Origin: Cellvibrionaceae bacterium
Lineage (GTDB): Bacteria > Pseudomonadota > Gammaproteobacteria > Pseudomonadales > Cellvibrionaceae
DNA length: 36,313 nt
Reading direction: 5' to 3'
Assembly (NCBI GenBank): GCA_021151615.1
Contig: JAGKXA010000018.1
Coordinates: 1 to 36,313, forward strand
The notes beneath the pieces were generated by a model, which saw only the letters and a list, made by a program, of their open reading frames with translations, was not told the origin of the DNA and did no database searches. The position numbers were made by a program, and so were the translations under genes. This document shows positions 8,144 through 16,787 of this stretch, one piece after another. How positions within the stretch are numbered: the stretch's first letter is position 1; each line of letters opens with the position of its first letter.

Positions 8144-8899
8144 TCAGTACCTTTGAAGCCATTCTTTGAGATTATTGAAATCTCTCAAGGCTAGATGATT
8201 TTCGACCATTTCAGCCTCTTTTATGGCATCTTTAGAAAAAAAGCCAGTTGTAACGATGATGCTTTTTGTAGCTCGACGTAAATGATGAACCCCCATAACC
8301 TCTCGAATTATGCCAACACCAATTTTATTGTCCGGAGCATATTTCTTACACTCGATATGGGTTAAATAACTGCATACAGAGTTTCTGATATGAGCAATTA
8401 TGTCTCGACCACCATCTCTCGTAGCTTTGGTAAGCTCAACATCAAACCCCATATCTTTTAAGATGGCTGCGACCAACTCCTCAAATTTCCTAGGAGAAAG
8501 ATCATACATTTTCTCAGGATTTTTTTTAAAGTAGCTTTTTATCTGTTCATCAATTGACGAGATAACTACTGGAGCGATATCTGTAGCCTCATCTTCGGGC
8601 TTTGTATATAGCTCCTCTTTAAATGAACCTTTTTGGTTGAACTCTAGCATTTTCGAGTATATTTTTTCTTCTGCCTCCGCTTGGGTTGCTAGGCTTACCT
8701 CTCCATCTATGAACCTATAAAGGCCATCTTCCTCTTTAGCTACGATCACGTATGACCAATCTTTATCAAAAGGGTCCTCTATCACCGTACCTGCGACATC
8801 AATGTCACTGCTCTTGAACCAAGATCTTTCGGGAAAATACCCAACCTTTTCGATGCCCAGTGAATCGAACTCCTCTCTAGTTATACGATGGATGCTCAT
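8144..8899 (-). CDS. Mrr-like restriction endonuclease
   Basis: The 251-residue protein ends in a classic Mrr catalytic domain at about residues 130-251. It has DLSPRKFEELVAAIL, RDGGRD with Asp166, and HIECKKY with Glu183 and Lys185, followed by GIIREVMG and IIVTTGFFSKDA. These form the PD-(D/E)XK active site of type IV enzymes, which usually cut methylated foreign DNA. The N-terminal ~125 residues form a separate domain I do not recognise. AAGGAG lies upstream of the ATG. It sits between the OLD gene and the double-nuclease gene, all leftward. Confidence 0.88.
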   Translation of the reverse strand: MSIHRITREEFDSLGIEKVGYFPERSWFKSSDIDVAGTVIEDPFDKDWSYVIVAKEEDGLYRFIDGEVSLATQAEAEEKIYSKMLEFNQKGSFKEELYTKPEDEATDIAPVVISSIDEQIKSYFKKNPEKMYDLSPRKFEELVAAILKDMGFDVELTKATRDGGRDIIAHIRNSVCSYLTHIECKKYAPDNKIGVGIIREVMGVHHLRRATKSIIVTTGFFSKDAIKEAEMVENHLALRDFNNLKEWLQRY

Positions 8900-9010
8900 A
8901 ACTCTCCTTAAGGCGAAAAACGGCGAAAAACGAGACGGAGGGTGTATTATTTAAACAGCTCAATTGGTGAGTAAAAAATATCCTTCGTCCCCCCAGTATA
9001 AAAACCTGAC

Positions 9011-10840
9011 TTACCGGCAAATCAGAGCATAACGTACATTTGTCAGAGGGCACCGCTTGTTGTACCGGAACTCGATGCCATACACAAATCTGATTTTTTG
9101 CTTCATTTTTTCATTCAAAACAAAACCGCTAGAAGTGATATGATTCAAAGCGATATATGGCTTACTGCTGCCACCTTTTGGAAGCCCAAGCTCTTCCTCT
9201 ATATCGTTAACCAAAATAAGCGATTTTCCTACAGAAGGATCGATAGCATCTTCAATCTTTTGGGTAGATGTGTTTGCCGAGGTAATCGCGTCTGGTTTTT
9301 TTCCCTGCTGATGATCGCGATCATATACAGCCACATAGGGGATTTTGAATTTATTGAGCAATTTGACATAGAGCGGAATGCTATCCTTAGAGCCACAATC
9401 AATTAGCGTGTAATCATATCTAAACACGCCAATTTGTTTTGCCAGCAACGGAAAAACAGTCTTTTCTGTGGCCCCCTCCAACAACACAACTTTACTAGCA
9501 AAGAATAACTCGCCTCTATCTGGATTTATCCAATAGGATAAATTGAAGTCCTTATTTGCATCACTTTCAAATAGATTATCCACACATTGCTTTACAGTAG
9601 TCTCATCAGAGCCTGCCTCTTTAGTGGCAATGTAAATTGACTTATATCGCTCAACATCAATTAAGCCGCTGGAGTGAGTACATAGAATGACTTGGCCTCC
9701 AGACTCAGAAAGATTGATAAACGAATCAAAAAGAGATCGCTGTGCTTGAGGGTGCAGATACAGCTCCGGCTCCTCAAAAATGAAGTACCTAGAGTTAGAA
9801 ACGTTTCTTGCACCTTCGGCTTCGTTATCACTATTGGCAGCTGCCGCTATAGCTCTTTTGGCAACGACCTGGATCAGTGCAACTGTTAATGCTCGTTGTA
9901 GTCCATGACCTTTCCTCTTTATATCAGTTCTTACCCCGTCATCGACCCATACCTGTGTGTTGGCCTTAAATACACTCTCAATATCTGGTGAGCTTACCTC
10001 AATATCAACTCTTGCTCCCCATGTAACTAACTCTTTCGCAAGCTCTTCCTCAAAATCAGAAAGTTGTTTAGGGCGTCCCTCATTTAAATTGCCATCTTTG
10101 TCTTTCTTGTTCAGTGTTGCGAACAGTTTCCCTAAATTTTCTTTTGTTGCCTTCCATTCTTCGTTGCCTTCTGACATTAATGCAACAACGTCTGAATACA
10201 TTTTTCCGAAGACACTTGAATCTTTCGAGGTAAAGTCGTCTGATGCTTCCTTGACCGCCGGAATGAAGTATACCTCTCCAAATATTCGACTAGCGACCGA
10301 CTTTAGACCAAGAAAATTTGTAGTCTCAAGCTCATAGCTAAAACTTATTGCTCCTCTATTTTGTTCAATGTAGGTAGCCTGAGCATCAATGATGTCTTGC
10401 TTTGAAATTCTTCCTGTATCAGGAAGATATGGGTGGAATGGTAGACTGCTTGCCAACTCTCTTTTTGTGTATGCACTGGCGTTTGCCTCTTGAAGCCATT
10501 CCTCTGTAGGATTTTCGATATAACCACGATATTCAAAGCTGCCACTTAAGTACGCTGTCTTTCTAACAACAATTTTGCCTTCAGAGGTTAAATATTTTTT
10601 GAAGGTTGAACTATCAGATTCATCTAGGCTTCCAAACTGCAACTCAACAAACAATTCCGTGGCGCCTCTATGAAAATCCAAATCATGATGTTTAATCTCT
10701 CCAAAGAAAAACAGTATTGATGACAATAAGTTCGATTTCCCATGGTTGTTTTGACCAATTATCACCATCAAATCTTGAGCATAGATGACCTGATCTTTTA
10801 TTGATCTCCAATTTTTAATACTGATTTTCTCGATCTTCAC
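9011..10840 (-). CDS. OLD-family ATP-dependent endonuclease (AAA ATPase plus TOPRIM)
   Basis: This 609-residue protein combines an SMC/RecF-like ATPase with a TOPRIM nuclease. Visible motifs are Walker A GQNNHGKS (29-36), a signature-like KRKGHGLQRAL (309-319), Walker B YFIFEEPE (352-359), the switch histidine CTHSSG (His389), and TOPRIM residues LLEGATEK (Glu455) and YDRDH (Asp507, Asp509). The start is GTG at 10838-10840, with AAGGA upstream. The length and layout are close to the GajA subunit of Gabija, but no UvrD-like GajB gene is next to it. The last ~17 residues overlap a weak attC-like palindrome, so the C-terminus may be borrowed sequence. Confidence 0.9.
   Translation of the reverse strand: MKIEKISIKNWRSIKDQVIYAQDLMVIIGQNNHGKSNLLSSILFFFGEIKHHDLDFHRGATELFVELQFGSLDESDSSTFKKYLTSEGKIVVRKTAYLSGSFEYRGYIENPTEEWLQEANASAYTKRELASSLPFHPYLPDTGRISKQDIIDAQATYIEQNRGAISFSYELETTNFLGLKSVASRIFGEVYFIPAVKEASDDFTSKDSSVFGKMYSDVVALMSEGNEEWKATKENLGKLFATLNKKDKDGNLNEGRPKQLSDFEEELAKELVTWGARVDIEVSSPDIESVFKANTQVWVDDGVRTDIKRKGHGLQRALTVALIQVVAKRAIAAAANSDNEAEGARNVSNSRYFIFEEPELYLHPQAQRSLFDSFINLSESGGQVILCTHSSGLIDVERYKSIYIATKEAGSDETTVKQCVDNLFESDANKDFNLSYWINPDRGELFFASKVVLLEGATEKTVFPLLAKQIGVFRYDYTLIDCGSKDSIPLYVKLLNKFKIPYVAVYDRDHQQGKKPDAITSANTSTQKIEDAIDPSVGKSLILVNDIEEELGLPKGGSSKPYIALNHITSSGFVLNEKMKQKIRFVYGIEFRYNKRCPLTNVRYALICR
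9027..9065 (-). repeat. weak attC-like site at the end of the OLD gene
   Basis: On the minus strand GTACAAC and GTTATGC bracket 39 bases at the 3' end of the OLD gene, and GTACA pairs with TGTAC inside. The core-like ends fit, but the site is shorter than typical attC sites and its inner arms pair poorly. It is listed because it falls where a cassette boundary would be expected. Confidence 0.25.
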
Positions 10841-10914
10841 AATGCATCCTTAAAAGTCAAAAAAAATTTTATTCCACGAATCTCACCGTATATTTACGAT
10901 GTAAATGTAAAACT

Positions 10915-10993
10915 ACCTAACGCCTTAAGCAGCGTGGTCAGATCAACGGTCTCGCTACGATCTGAAAATAAAACCGGAAAAATACGGTTAGAT
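10915..10993 (-). repeat. attC-like site upstream of the OLD gene
   Basis: Read on the minus strand the 79-base stretch begins ATCTAAC and ends GCTTAAGGCGTTAGGT. Both ends fit the attC core patterns RYYYAAC and GTTRRRY. Inside, TCAGATC and GATCTGA (10959-10965 and 10938-10944) form a seven-pair stem around a 14-base loop. The outer arms pair less well. It would mark the upstream border of the OLD cassette. Between it and the repeat at 11152 (about 10994-11151) I see nothing further. Confidence 0.4.
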
Positions 10994-11151
10994 TGATATT
11001 CGGCATTTTTTGGCTCGCGAATATCCGCTTTGCACACATTCCCGCCCCAAACTGTTGCTGCTAGCAAGCTCAGCCTTCGCTGGCCGAATCAACCCACAGG
11101 CACATAAGCGCGTTTGAAAAGATAGCAGTTAGTAAAACCAACCCGCGCTTC

Positions 11152-11383
11152 AAACCAACCGAAGACCATAGCCAAATTCGGGGCTGGCATATATTACAGC
11201 CTATTACCGGTATGCGTTGGCAACCCTAACCTCCGCGCTGCGGTAAACCCGAGGTTGGGTTTACGAAGGCCCTACAATATAAAAACTGTCATTAATTCAT
11301 CAAGCAATTTTCATATCCCTCGTTCAACATCTGGCCGGAGCGCGCCATAGGGGTGCGATATTGGTATTTATTAACGGAGAAGG
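11152..11383 (+). repeat. long diverged direct repeat, copy 2
   Basis: This is the right-hand copy of the repeat at 2685-2856, with the same three conserved blocks in the same order. It is about 60 bases longer because the middle differs, with a hairpin ACCCTAACCTC / GAGGTTGGGT near 11223-11261. Its end merges with the ribosome binding site GGAGAAGG of the PEP-CTERM-like gene. With copy 1 it brackets the accessory stretch. Confidence 0.7.
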
Positions 11384-11385
11384 AT

Positions 11386-11994
11386 ATGCGTGGTTATTTA
11401 TTGCTGCTAAGCAGCTTGTTATTCAGCGTTGTTGCTGTTCATTCGACGGCGACGGAAATTGTTCCCGCTAATGGTAACTGGTATTTATTTGATATAGATC
11501 CGCTCGTCGCCCAAGCGGGAAATACCGGGTGGATTGATGCCCAGAGCGATGAAACGCTCGGCTATTTGGGCGATGGATCACCCCTGGTATTTTCGTTTTC
11601 GCTGCTGACCAGCAGCTATTTAAATATCGTCGATGCAGGTATTGCAGGCGATATATTTTCCGTGGTGATTAACGGTAAGCAATTCACTACGTCCAATGTT
11701 GCCGCTGACTCAGGCAATTTTGCGGGTATAGATGCGGATTACGCCTGGTCGCTTGCGGAATTTAGTCGCCTGTCGCTACTGCTTGAACCCGGCACTTACA
11801 CTGTGAGCGGATTTTTACAGCAATCCGCACAGGATGAAATGGGGCTCGCATACATGGCCACTGTTGGCGCATTGCAAATCGTTGAGGCCGATGAGCCGGG
11901 TGCAATTCTGTTAATAGGGTTTGGTTTATTGGCATTCGGGCTGCGTCGTCAATACGCGTTGCGCGCGACTAACAATCCAGGAGTGGCACTATGA
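11386..11994 (+). CDS. exported PEP-CTERM-like protein
   Basis: The start at 11386 is preferred over an upstream in-frame ATG at 11353 because GGAGAAGG precedes it and a signal peptide follows at once (residues 1-22). The 202-residue product has a beta-rich body, including LEPGTYTVSGFL, and a C-terminal tail EPGAILLIGFGLLAFGLRRQ. This is a variant of the PEP-CTERM signal: a Pro-containing motif, a hydrophobic helix and Arg residues. Such proteins are cut and sorted to the envelope by exosortase; no exosortase gene is in this window. The stop overlaps the next start (ATGA), coupling it to the 5'-nucleotidase. Confidence 0.7.
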   Translation: MRGYLLLLSSLLFSVVAVHSTATEIVPANGNWYLFDIDPLVAQAGNTGWIDAQSDETLGYLGDGSPLVFSFSLLTSSYLNIVDAGIAGDIFSVVINGKQFTTSNVAADSGNFAGIDADYAWSLAEFSRLSLLLEPGTYTVSGFLQQSAQDEMGLAYMATVGALQIVEADEPGAILLIGFGLLAFGLRRQYALRATNNPGVAL

Positions 11995-13805
11995 AACTGA
12001 TCAATCAATTACTCGCACTGCTGTGCATCCCCGCCAGCTCTTGCGCTGTATTCGCCGCTGAAGTTCCAGTGAAAATTATCGCGTTTAATGATTTTCATGG
12101 GCAGCTGGAAGCACCCGGTAATTTGCGCGCAAATGCGGCAATGGCTTCGCCCACCATTCCGGTGGGCGGCGTTGAGTGGATGGCAGGTTACGTGGAATTC
12201 CTGAAGGCGAAGAACCCCAACAATGCAGTTGTTTCTGCGGGCGATTTAATTGGCGCGACGCCGTTAATTTCTGCCTTGTTTCACGATGAGCCAACCATTG
12301 AAGCGATGAATCGCCTGGGGTTGGAATTTAATGCAGTGGGCAACCACGAATTTGATGAAGGCCGCGCGGAGTTATTGCGCATGCAAAACGGCGGCTGCCA
12401 CCCGGTGGATGCCAATTCTTGCCAGGGCGCGGCGGTAGGAACGCAGGTTCCCTTTGAAGGTGCAGACTTTTCATTTCTCGCGGCGAATGTGTTGGATACC
12501 AGTAATCGCAACACCCTGTTCGCGCCCTACGCGATAAAAACCTTTGGCAAAGTTCGCGTTGCGTTTATTGGAATGACCTTGAAAGAAACTCCGACCATAG
12601 TTTCACCCAGCGGCGTTACCGGCCTGGAATTTACCGATGAAGCCACAACAGTGAATGCGCTCATTCCCAAATTGCGCGCACGCGGCGTGAAAGCTGTGGT
12701 GGTACTTATTCATCAAGGCGGAACACAACCGGTTACGCAAGCAGCAGATACCATCAATTCCTGTGTGGGCGGATTGTCCGGCACACCGGTCGAATCCATT
12801 GTGAATCGTTTGCATGACGAAGTGGATCTGGTGATTTCTGGTCACACGCATCAAGCCTATAACTGCCGGGTAAAAAATAGCGCAGGTCGTTCCATTTCAG
12901 TGACCAGTGCCAATAGCATTGGCCGGGTACTCACCGACATCAGCCTGACCATCAACGACAAAACCGGAGACGTCACGGCGATTAATGCGCAAAATAAACT
13001 TGTGGATCGTTCCACGACTGGCGTAGTACCCAATGCGAACATCGCCGCGCTGGTCAGCAAATACCGCACGCTTGCCATGCCTATTGCCAACCGGGTGATC
13101 GGCGATATTACCGCCGCTATGCCAGACTCCGGCATTAACAGCGCGGGCGAATCTGCATTGGGTGATGTGATTGCCGATGCACAATTACAAGCCACCGCCA
13201 GTGCGGAAAAAGGTAATGCGCGCGTTGCATTTATGAACCCCGGCGGTATTCGTTCGCCCGGTTTGTTGTATGCCTCAAGCGCCGCAGGGGAAGGTGATGG
13301 CAAGGTGACTTACGGCGGAGTATTTACCGTACAACCCTTTGGCAATAGCCTCACAACACTGACCTTAACCGGCGAACAAATCCATATTTTATTGGAGCAG
13401 CAATTCACCGGTTGCCACGCGGGCAATGCGCCAGCGGAATGGAATTACCCGGCAACGGATACCACCGGCCAAGCGTTTAACCGCATTCTGCAAATTTCAG
13501 CGGGATTTACTTACAGCTGGTCTGCCGCCGGCGCCGCATGCGATAAAGTTGCGCGCGAGTCTATTCAACTCGATGGAATTGAAATTAATCCATTGCAGAG
13601 CTATCGCATTACTGTGAATAATTTTCTGGCAGACGGCGGCGATAAATTTTACGTACTCGCTAAAGGCACCCAACGCCTGGGCGGCGCGCAAGATGTCGAT
13701 GCGCTGGAAGCGTATTTTAAAAACACGGCGAACGACGCGGATTCCTCCCAACCCGGAGTGCAAATTGCGCCCGGCCCGCAAAACCGAATTAATCGTTTGA
13801 ATTAA
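11991..13805 (+). CDS. periplasmic bifunctional metallophosphatase/5'-nucleotidase (UshA-like)
   Basis: The 604-residue enzyme has a signal peptide (1-23) and the two-domain layout of the 5'-nucleotidase/UDP-sugar hydrolase family. The metal-binding motifs are intact: NDFHG (33-37), SAGD (82-85), GNHE (117-120), IHQGG (240-244) and SGHTHQ (283-288). The substrate domain shows NPGGIRSPG and ITVNNFLADGGDKF. It should release phosphate from extracellular nucleotides or nucleotide sugars. The ATG overlaps the stop of the upstream PEP-CTERM-like gene, so the two are probably made together. A terminator follows at 13816. Confidence 0.92.
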   Translation: MKLINQLLALLCIPASSCAVFAAEVPVKIIAFNDFHGQLEAPGNLRANAAMASPTIPVGGVEWMAGYVEFLKAKNPNNAVVSAGDLIGATPLISALFHDEPTIEAMNRLGLEFNAVGNHEFDEGRAELLRMQNGGCHPVDANSCQGAAVGTQVPFEGADFSFLAANVLDTSNRNTLFAPYAIKTFGKVRVAFIGMTLKETPTIVSPSGVTGLEFTDEATTVNALIPKLRARGVKAVVVLIHQGGTQPVTQAADTINSCVGGLSGTPVESIVNRLHDEVDLVISGHTHQAYNCRVKNSAGRSISVTSANSIGRVLTDISLTINDKTGDVTAINAQNKLVDRSTTGVVPNANIAALVSKYRTLAMPIANRVIGDITAAMPDSGINSAGESALGDVIADAQLQATASAEKGNARVAFMNPGGIRSPGLLYASSAAGEGDGKVTYGGVFTVQPFGNSLTTLTLTGEQIHILLEQQFTGCHAGNAPAEWNYPATDTTGQAFNRILQISAGFTYSWSAAGAACDKVARESIQLDGIEINPLQSYRITVNNFLADGGDKFYVLAKGTQRLGGAQDVDALEAYFKNTANDADSSQPGVQIAPGPQNRINRLN

Positions 13806-13815
13806 TGCTCAACAC

Positions 13816-13840
13816 AAAAGGCCGCAATGCGCGGCCTTTT
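13816..13840 (+). terminator. intrinsic terminator after the 5'-nucleotidase gene
   Basis: AAAAGGCCGC and GCGGCCTTTT form a perfect ten-pair stem around a five-base loop, eleven bases after the stop codon. The stem ends in a T run on the plus strand and could also act weakly on the other strand. Confidence 0.85.
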
Positions 13841-13958
13841 GCCTGTGTTTTCGCGCCTGCGAAAAATAGGTCGTGGATAGCAATTTTGGCGGCTACACTG
13901 ATAGTTCAACCGGATTATCACCCCTCGGGTCCCGGCAGAATCAGGAACTACTATTTCC

Positions 13959-14738
13959 ATGTCCGACAAGAGCCAAATCATTCGCACGGCATTCCTAAAG
14001 GCAGTATTTAGCCTTTTGGGATATGTGGCCCATAGCGATGGGCAGATTAATCGCCATGAAATAAAGCGCGTTAAAATTCATATGAAAAAAATGAATTTAT
14101 CGGAACTGGAACAACGCAAGGCACTTTATTTATTCAAATCCGGCACGCGGCCAGACTTCAACGCCAGCCAGACGATAAAAGAATTTCGGCTGACGACAAC
14201 GCCAAAACTGGTGCAGATATTGTTGGTGCATTTAATTACCATGGCGCGTGCAGATGGCGGTTTAGTCAAAAAAGAGTTGCATGCAATACTGTGGCTGGCG
14301 CGGGAGCTGGGCTACAAAAGTGTGGTGTTTAATCATTTGCTGCGCATGATTTACACACAGGATCAAATAACCCGAATCAACACACCCGAAGCCAACGAAC
14401 CGCATCAACACACTTACACGGCGCCGCCCAAATCGCAAACCACTAGTGACCAAACCTACAGCCACTCAGGAAAAAATAGAACCCACAATCAGCCGGGCCA
14501 CCAAAGCGCCGATTTACAAGCGGCTTACCATACGCTCGGCGTAAATGCAGGAATGACCGAAGAAGAAATTCGCAAAGCGTTCAAAAAACTGGCTAGCCAA
14601 TACCACCCGGATAAATTGGCCAGCCAGGGTTTAACCCAGGAGCAATTGCAAAGCGCAACCGAACAGTTTAAAAAATTTCTCGCTGCCTACGAGTTTATTA
14701 AACGTTACAGATCTATGTATGCGGCGCCGGCCAATTAA
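13959..14738 (+). CDS. DjlA-like TerB-DnaJ protein
   Basis: The 259-residue protein has a TerB-like helical domain (about 10-135, with GYVAHSDGQINRHEI and ARADGGLVKKE). A polar linker follows, then a C-terminal J domain (185-255) with the HPD tripeptide at 216-218, which stimulates DnaK ATPase. This is the order seen in DjlA, but the N-terminal membrane anchor of E. coli DjlA is not obvious, so it may be cytoplasmic. It stands alone, converging with the amidohydrolase gene 18 bases away. Confidence 0.85.
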   Translation: MSDKSQIIRTAFLKAVFSLLGYVAHSDGQINRHEIKRVKIHMKKMNLSELEQRKALYLFKSGTRPDFNASQTIKEFRLTTTPKLVQILLVHLITMARADGGLVKKELHAILWLARELGYKSVVFNHLLRMIYTQDQITRINTPEANEPHQHTYTAPPKSQTTSDQTYSHSGKNRTHNQPGHQSADLQAAYHTLGVNAGMTEEEIRKAFKKLASQYHPDKLASQGLTQEQLQSATEQFKKFLAAYEFIKRYRSMYAAPAN

Positions 14739-14755
14739 CAGAACACTTAACACAA

Positions 14756-15835
14756 CTACATTAGTACGCGCGTCCCATCTGCAAATACTTCATCCTGAAT
14801 ACCCATCGCTTTTTTCAAGGCGACATCCCTATCCCACTGGTTACGAATGCGCGAAATCGCGAGAGCCTGTTTAAGATTAATATCGCCCAGGTGATACCAG
14901 GCCGACACCAGCGGGAAAAATTGCAGAGGCCAATCGGTGCCGTAAATCAAACGCCCTTGTAATTCCGGCGCTGTAACCACCTTGCGCATAAAGCCCAGTT
15001 TATTCACTTGCGTTAAACTGGAAATATCACCGTAGAGCGTCGGATACTGCTTAAACATTGGTAAGATACGCTCAAAATTATCCTCACCGTGGGATTTACC
15101 TGTTGTTGCAATATGTGCGGCAATTACGGTTACGCCCATGGATAACGGCAGCGTCAATTTTTGTGGATCGGCCAATTCATCGCGCGCACTGCTGAAGGAT
15201 TTCTCCATGCCAGTGTGCGTTAACAGCGGCATATCCAGTTCAATCATTTTTTGATAAAACGGAATCAACGCTGGGTCAGCAGGGTCTATATACATAATCG
15301 ATGGCAACCATTTAATTAACACCGCCCCCTTCGCCTTGGCCTGCTCCAGACGCTGGATAGCATCTTTACGGTAGGGATTAATGCTCGCCGCGTAGAGCAG
15401 ATTGGGATACTTCTGTGTTTGCTCATACACATAATCGTTAGGTACATAAATCTGGGTTAATTGTTTATCCAGATTACCTTCAGCATCAATCACTCCGTCC
15501 ATCGCCAAAATAACGGTTTTATTCACACTGGAGGAATTAGCAACAGCGTCGCTAATTTTTTTAAACACAATCGCATCACCCTGCTCGCGCAGCTCTTTAT
15601 GGCTTACGCCCATAGCCATTAAATAAAACGGGAAGCGAAAATTGTTGCGCATTTTTTCGTTAACAAAACAGCCAGAATTACCATACCCCAACCCTGCAAC
15701 GTGGGCATGGAAATCGATAATGGTTTTTCCAGCAGGTTTAACATCGAGGTCATGAGCGAAAATCACCGGACTAATGAACACAACAACCAACTGAAAAATA
15801 AAAGCCCATACCGATTTATGAATTGAACCTAACAT
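14756..15835 (-). CDS. exported amidohydrolase-2 family metal-dependent hydrolase
   Basis: Starting at 15835, where AGGAGG lies seven bases upstream, the product has 359 residues with a signal peptide of about 27. A start seven codons earlier is possible but lacks this site. The TIM-barrel motifs are IIDFHAH (His43, His45), LIKWLPS (Lys), LLTHTG, VIAAHIATTG and LIYGTDWP (Asp). These match the amidohydrolase-2 family, which hydrolyses or decarboxylates small carboxylates and lactones. The substrate is unknown. It is third in a leftward run after the acyltransferase fusion and the rhombotail-like lipoprotein. Confidence 0.8.
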   Translation of the reverse strand: MLGSIHKSVWAFIFQLVVVFISPVIFAHDLDVKPAGKTIIDFHAHVAGLGYGNSGCFVNEKMRNNFRFPFYLMAMGVSHKELREQGDAIVFKKISDAVANSSSVNKTVILAMDGVIDAEGNLDKQLTQIYVPNDYVYEQTQKYPNLLYAASINPYRKDAIQRLEQAKAKGAVLIKWLPSIMYIDPADPALIPFYQKMIELDMPLLTHTGMEKSFSSARDELADPQKLTLPLSMGVTVIAAHIATTGKSHGEDNFERILPMFKQYPTLYGDISSLTQVNKLGFMRKVVTAPELQGRLIYGTDWPLQFFPLVSAWYHLGDINLKQALAISRIRNQWDRDVALKKAMGIQDEVFADGTRVLM

Positions 15836-15864
15836 GAAATGCCTCCTGCATAGCATTCAAGATG

Positions 15865-15896
15865 TGCGTACATCCTTGATTCGCAGGATGTACGCA
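15865..15896. other. strong hairpin between lipoprotein and amidohydrolase genes
   Basis: TGCGTACATCC and GGATGTACGCA form an eleven-pair perfect stem with a ten-base loop, in the 66-base gap inside the leftward operon. No T run follows on either strand, so it is not a typical terminator. It may set transcript stability or partial readthrough between the genes. Confidence 0.5.
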
Positions 15897-15901
15897 GCTT
15901 A

Positions 15902-16783
15902 CTATTTGCCCACAATCGATTTATTACGACGGCGAGTGAACAACAGTGCACCGAGCAACAGTATCAACACCCACTCCATAGCTCCGCCGCCGCCAGAATA
16001 ACCCGATGAGCGAACTACTTTAATTTCTTCCGGGCGTTGTTTGGCTTTTTCACGAAATGCAGCCAACTGCACGTCCAGGTTTTTAATCATTTCATTGGTT
16101 GATAACTCAAACCCCTTAACACTGTCATCGCGCAATTCTTCAGTAAGATTAACCGGGGTCGAGCGACCTTTTACGATACTGGTACCGGGAGCACGGAATA
16201 ACATCTTGCGACTTTCAATGTCATAAACCACCGTATCGATCAGTGTATTGGTATCATTTTTTTGCCCGGAAATCAGATACGCACCTACGATGGTCCAATA
16301 ACTCAGGGACAACATGCCCTCATCCGTAAATTGCACCTGATCATGGGAAACCAGCGCAATCACATCAACGCCGTACATAGTTTTGATTTGATCAAGATTG
16401 GTAAAGCTGCCACCTGGTGTCAGATACACGGATGGAATTGTCTGGATCTCACCGATAAATTTTTGTGCTTTAAAGTGGCTGGCAATTTTTTCCAGAATTT
16501 CCATTTTTCTGGTTTCTGTTAATCCTTCCGAACCCAAGCTACGCCCGGTCCAGAAATTGGTTCCACCACCAAGACTTGCTTGCTCCGGTACAAAGGCAAC
16601 CCCCAATTTAATTGGCAGTTTAAGCACAGGAATGGATGGCTGGATAACCGGAGCATCTTCTTTTGGATACAGATATTCCACCACACTACTTTTGCTTCCA
16701 GTTTGCTGGCTAGCGCAACTGACTAGCCCTAATATCACCAAACAACTTAAACTCAAAGCGCATAATTTTTTCACGATAAGCAT
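15902..16783 (-). CDS. rhombotail-type lipoprotein with GlyGly-CTERM-like tail
   Basis: The 293-residue protein has a lipoprotein signal ending in LGLVSC, with the lipidated Cys at residue 23. It ends in SGGGGAMEWVLILLLGALLFTRRRNK: a glycine patch, one membrane helix and basic residues, as in GlyGly-CTERM tails cut by rhombosortase. The middle matches what I recall of the rhombotail lipoprotein family, including a VDVIALVSHDQVQF segment. No rhombosortase is in the window. It begins four bases after the upstream acyltransferase fusion, so they share a transcript. The function is unknown. Confidence 0.75.
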   Translation of the reverse strand: MLIVKKLCALSLSCLVILGLVSCASQQTGSKSSVVEYLYPKEDAPVIQPSIPVLKLPIKLGVAFVPEQASLGGGTNFWTGRSLGSEGLTETRKMEILEKIASHFKAQKFIGEIQTIPSVYLTPGGSFTNLDQIKTMYGVDVIALVSHDQVQFTDEGMLSLSYWTIVGAYLISGQKNDTNTLIDTVVYDIESRKMLFRAPGTSIVKGRSTPVNLTEELRDDSVKGFELSTNEMIKNLDVQLAAFREKAKQRPEEIKVVRSSGYSGGGGAMEWVLILLLGALLFTRRRNKSIVGK

Positions 16784-16787
16784 CCTA

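Noticed and set aside
9011..10840. Complete Gabija system
   Set aside because: The OLD protein resembles GajA, but no UvrD-like GajB gene is adjacent, so the two-gene system is not present here.
11223..11261. A fifth attC-like site (CCCTAAC ... GTTGGGT)
   Set aside because: It lies inside the copy 2 direct repeat, outside the nuclease block, and looks like a simple intergenic hairpin; its first core base does not fit.
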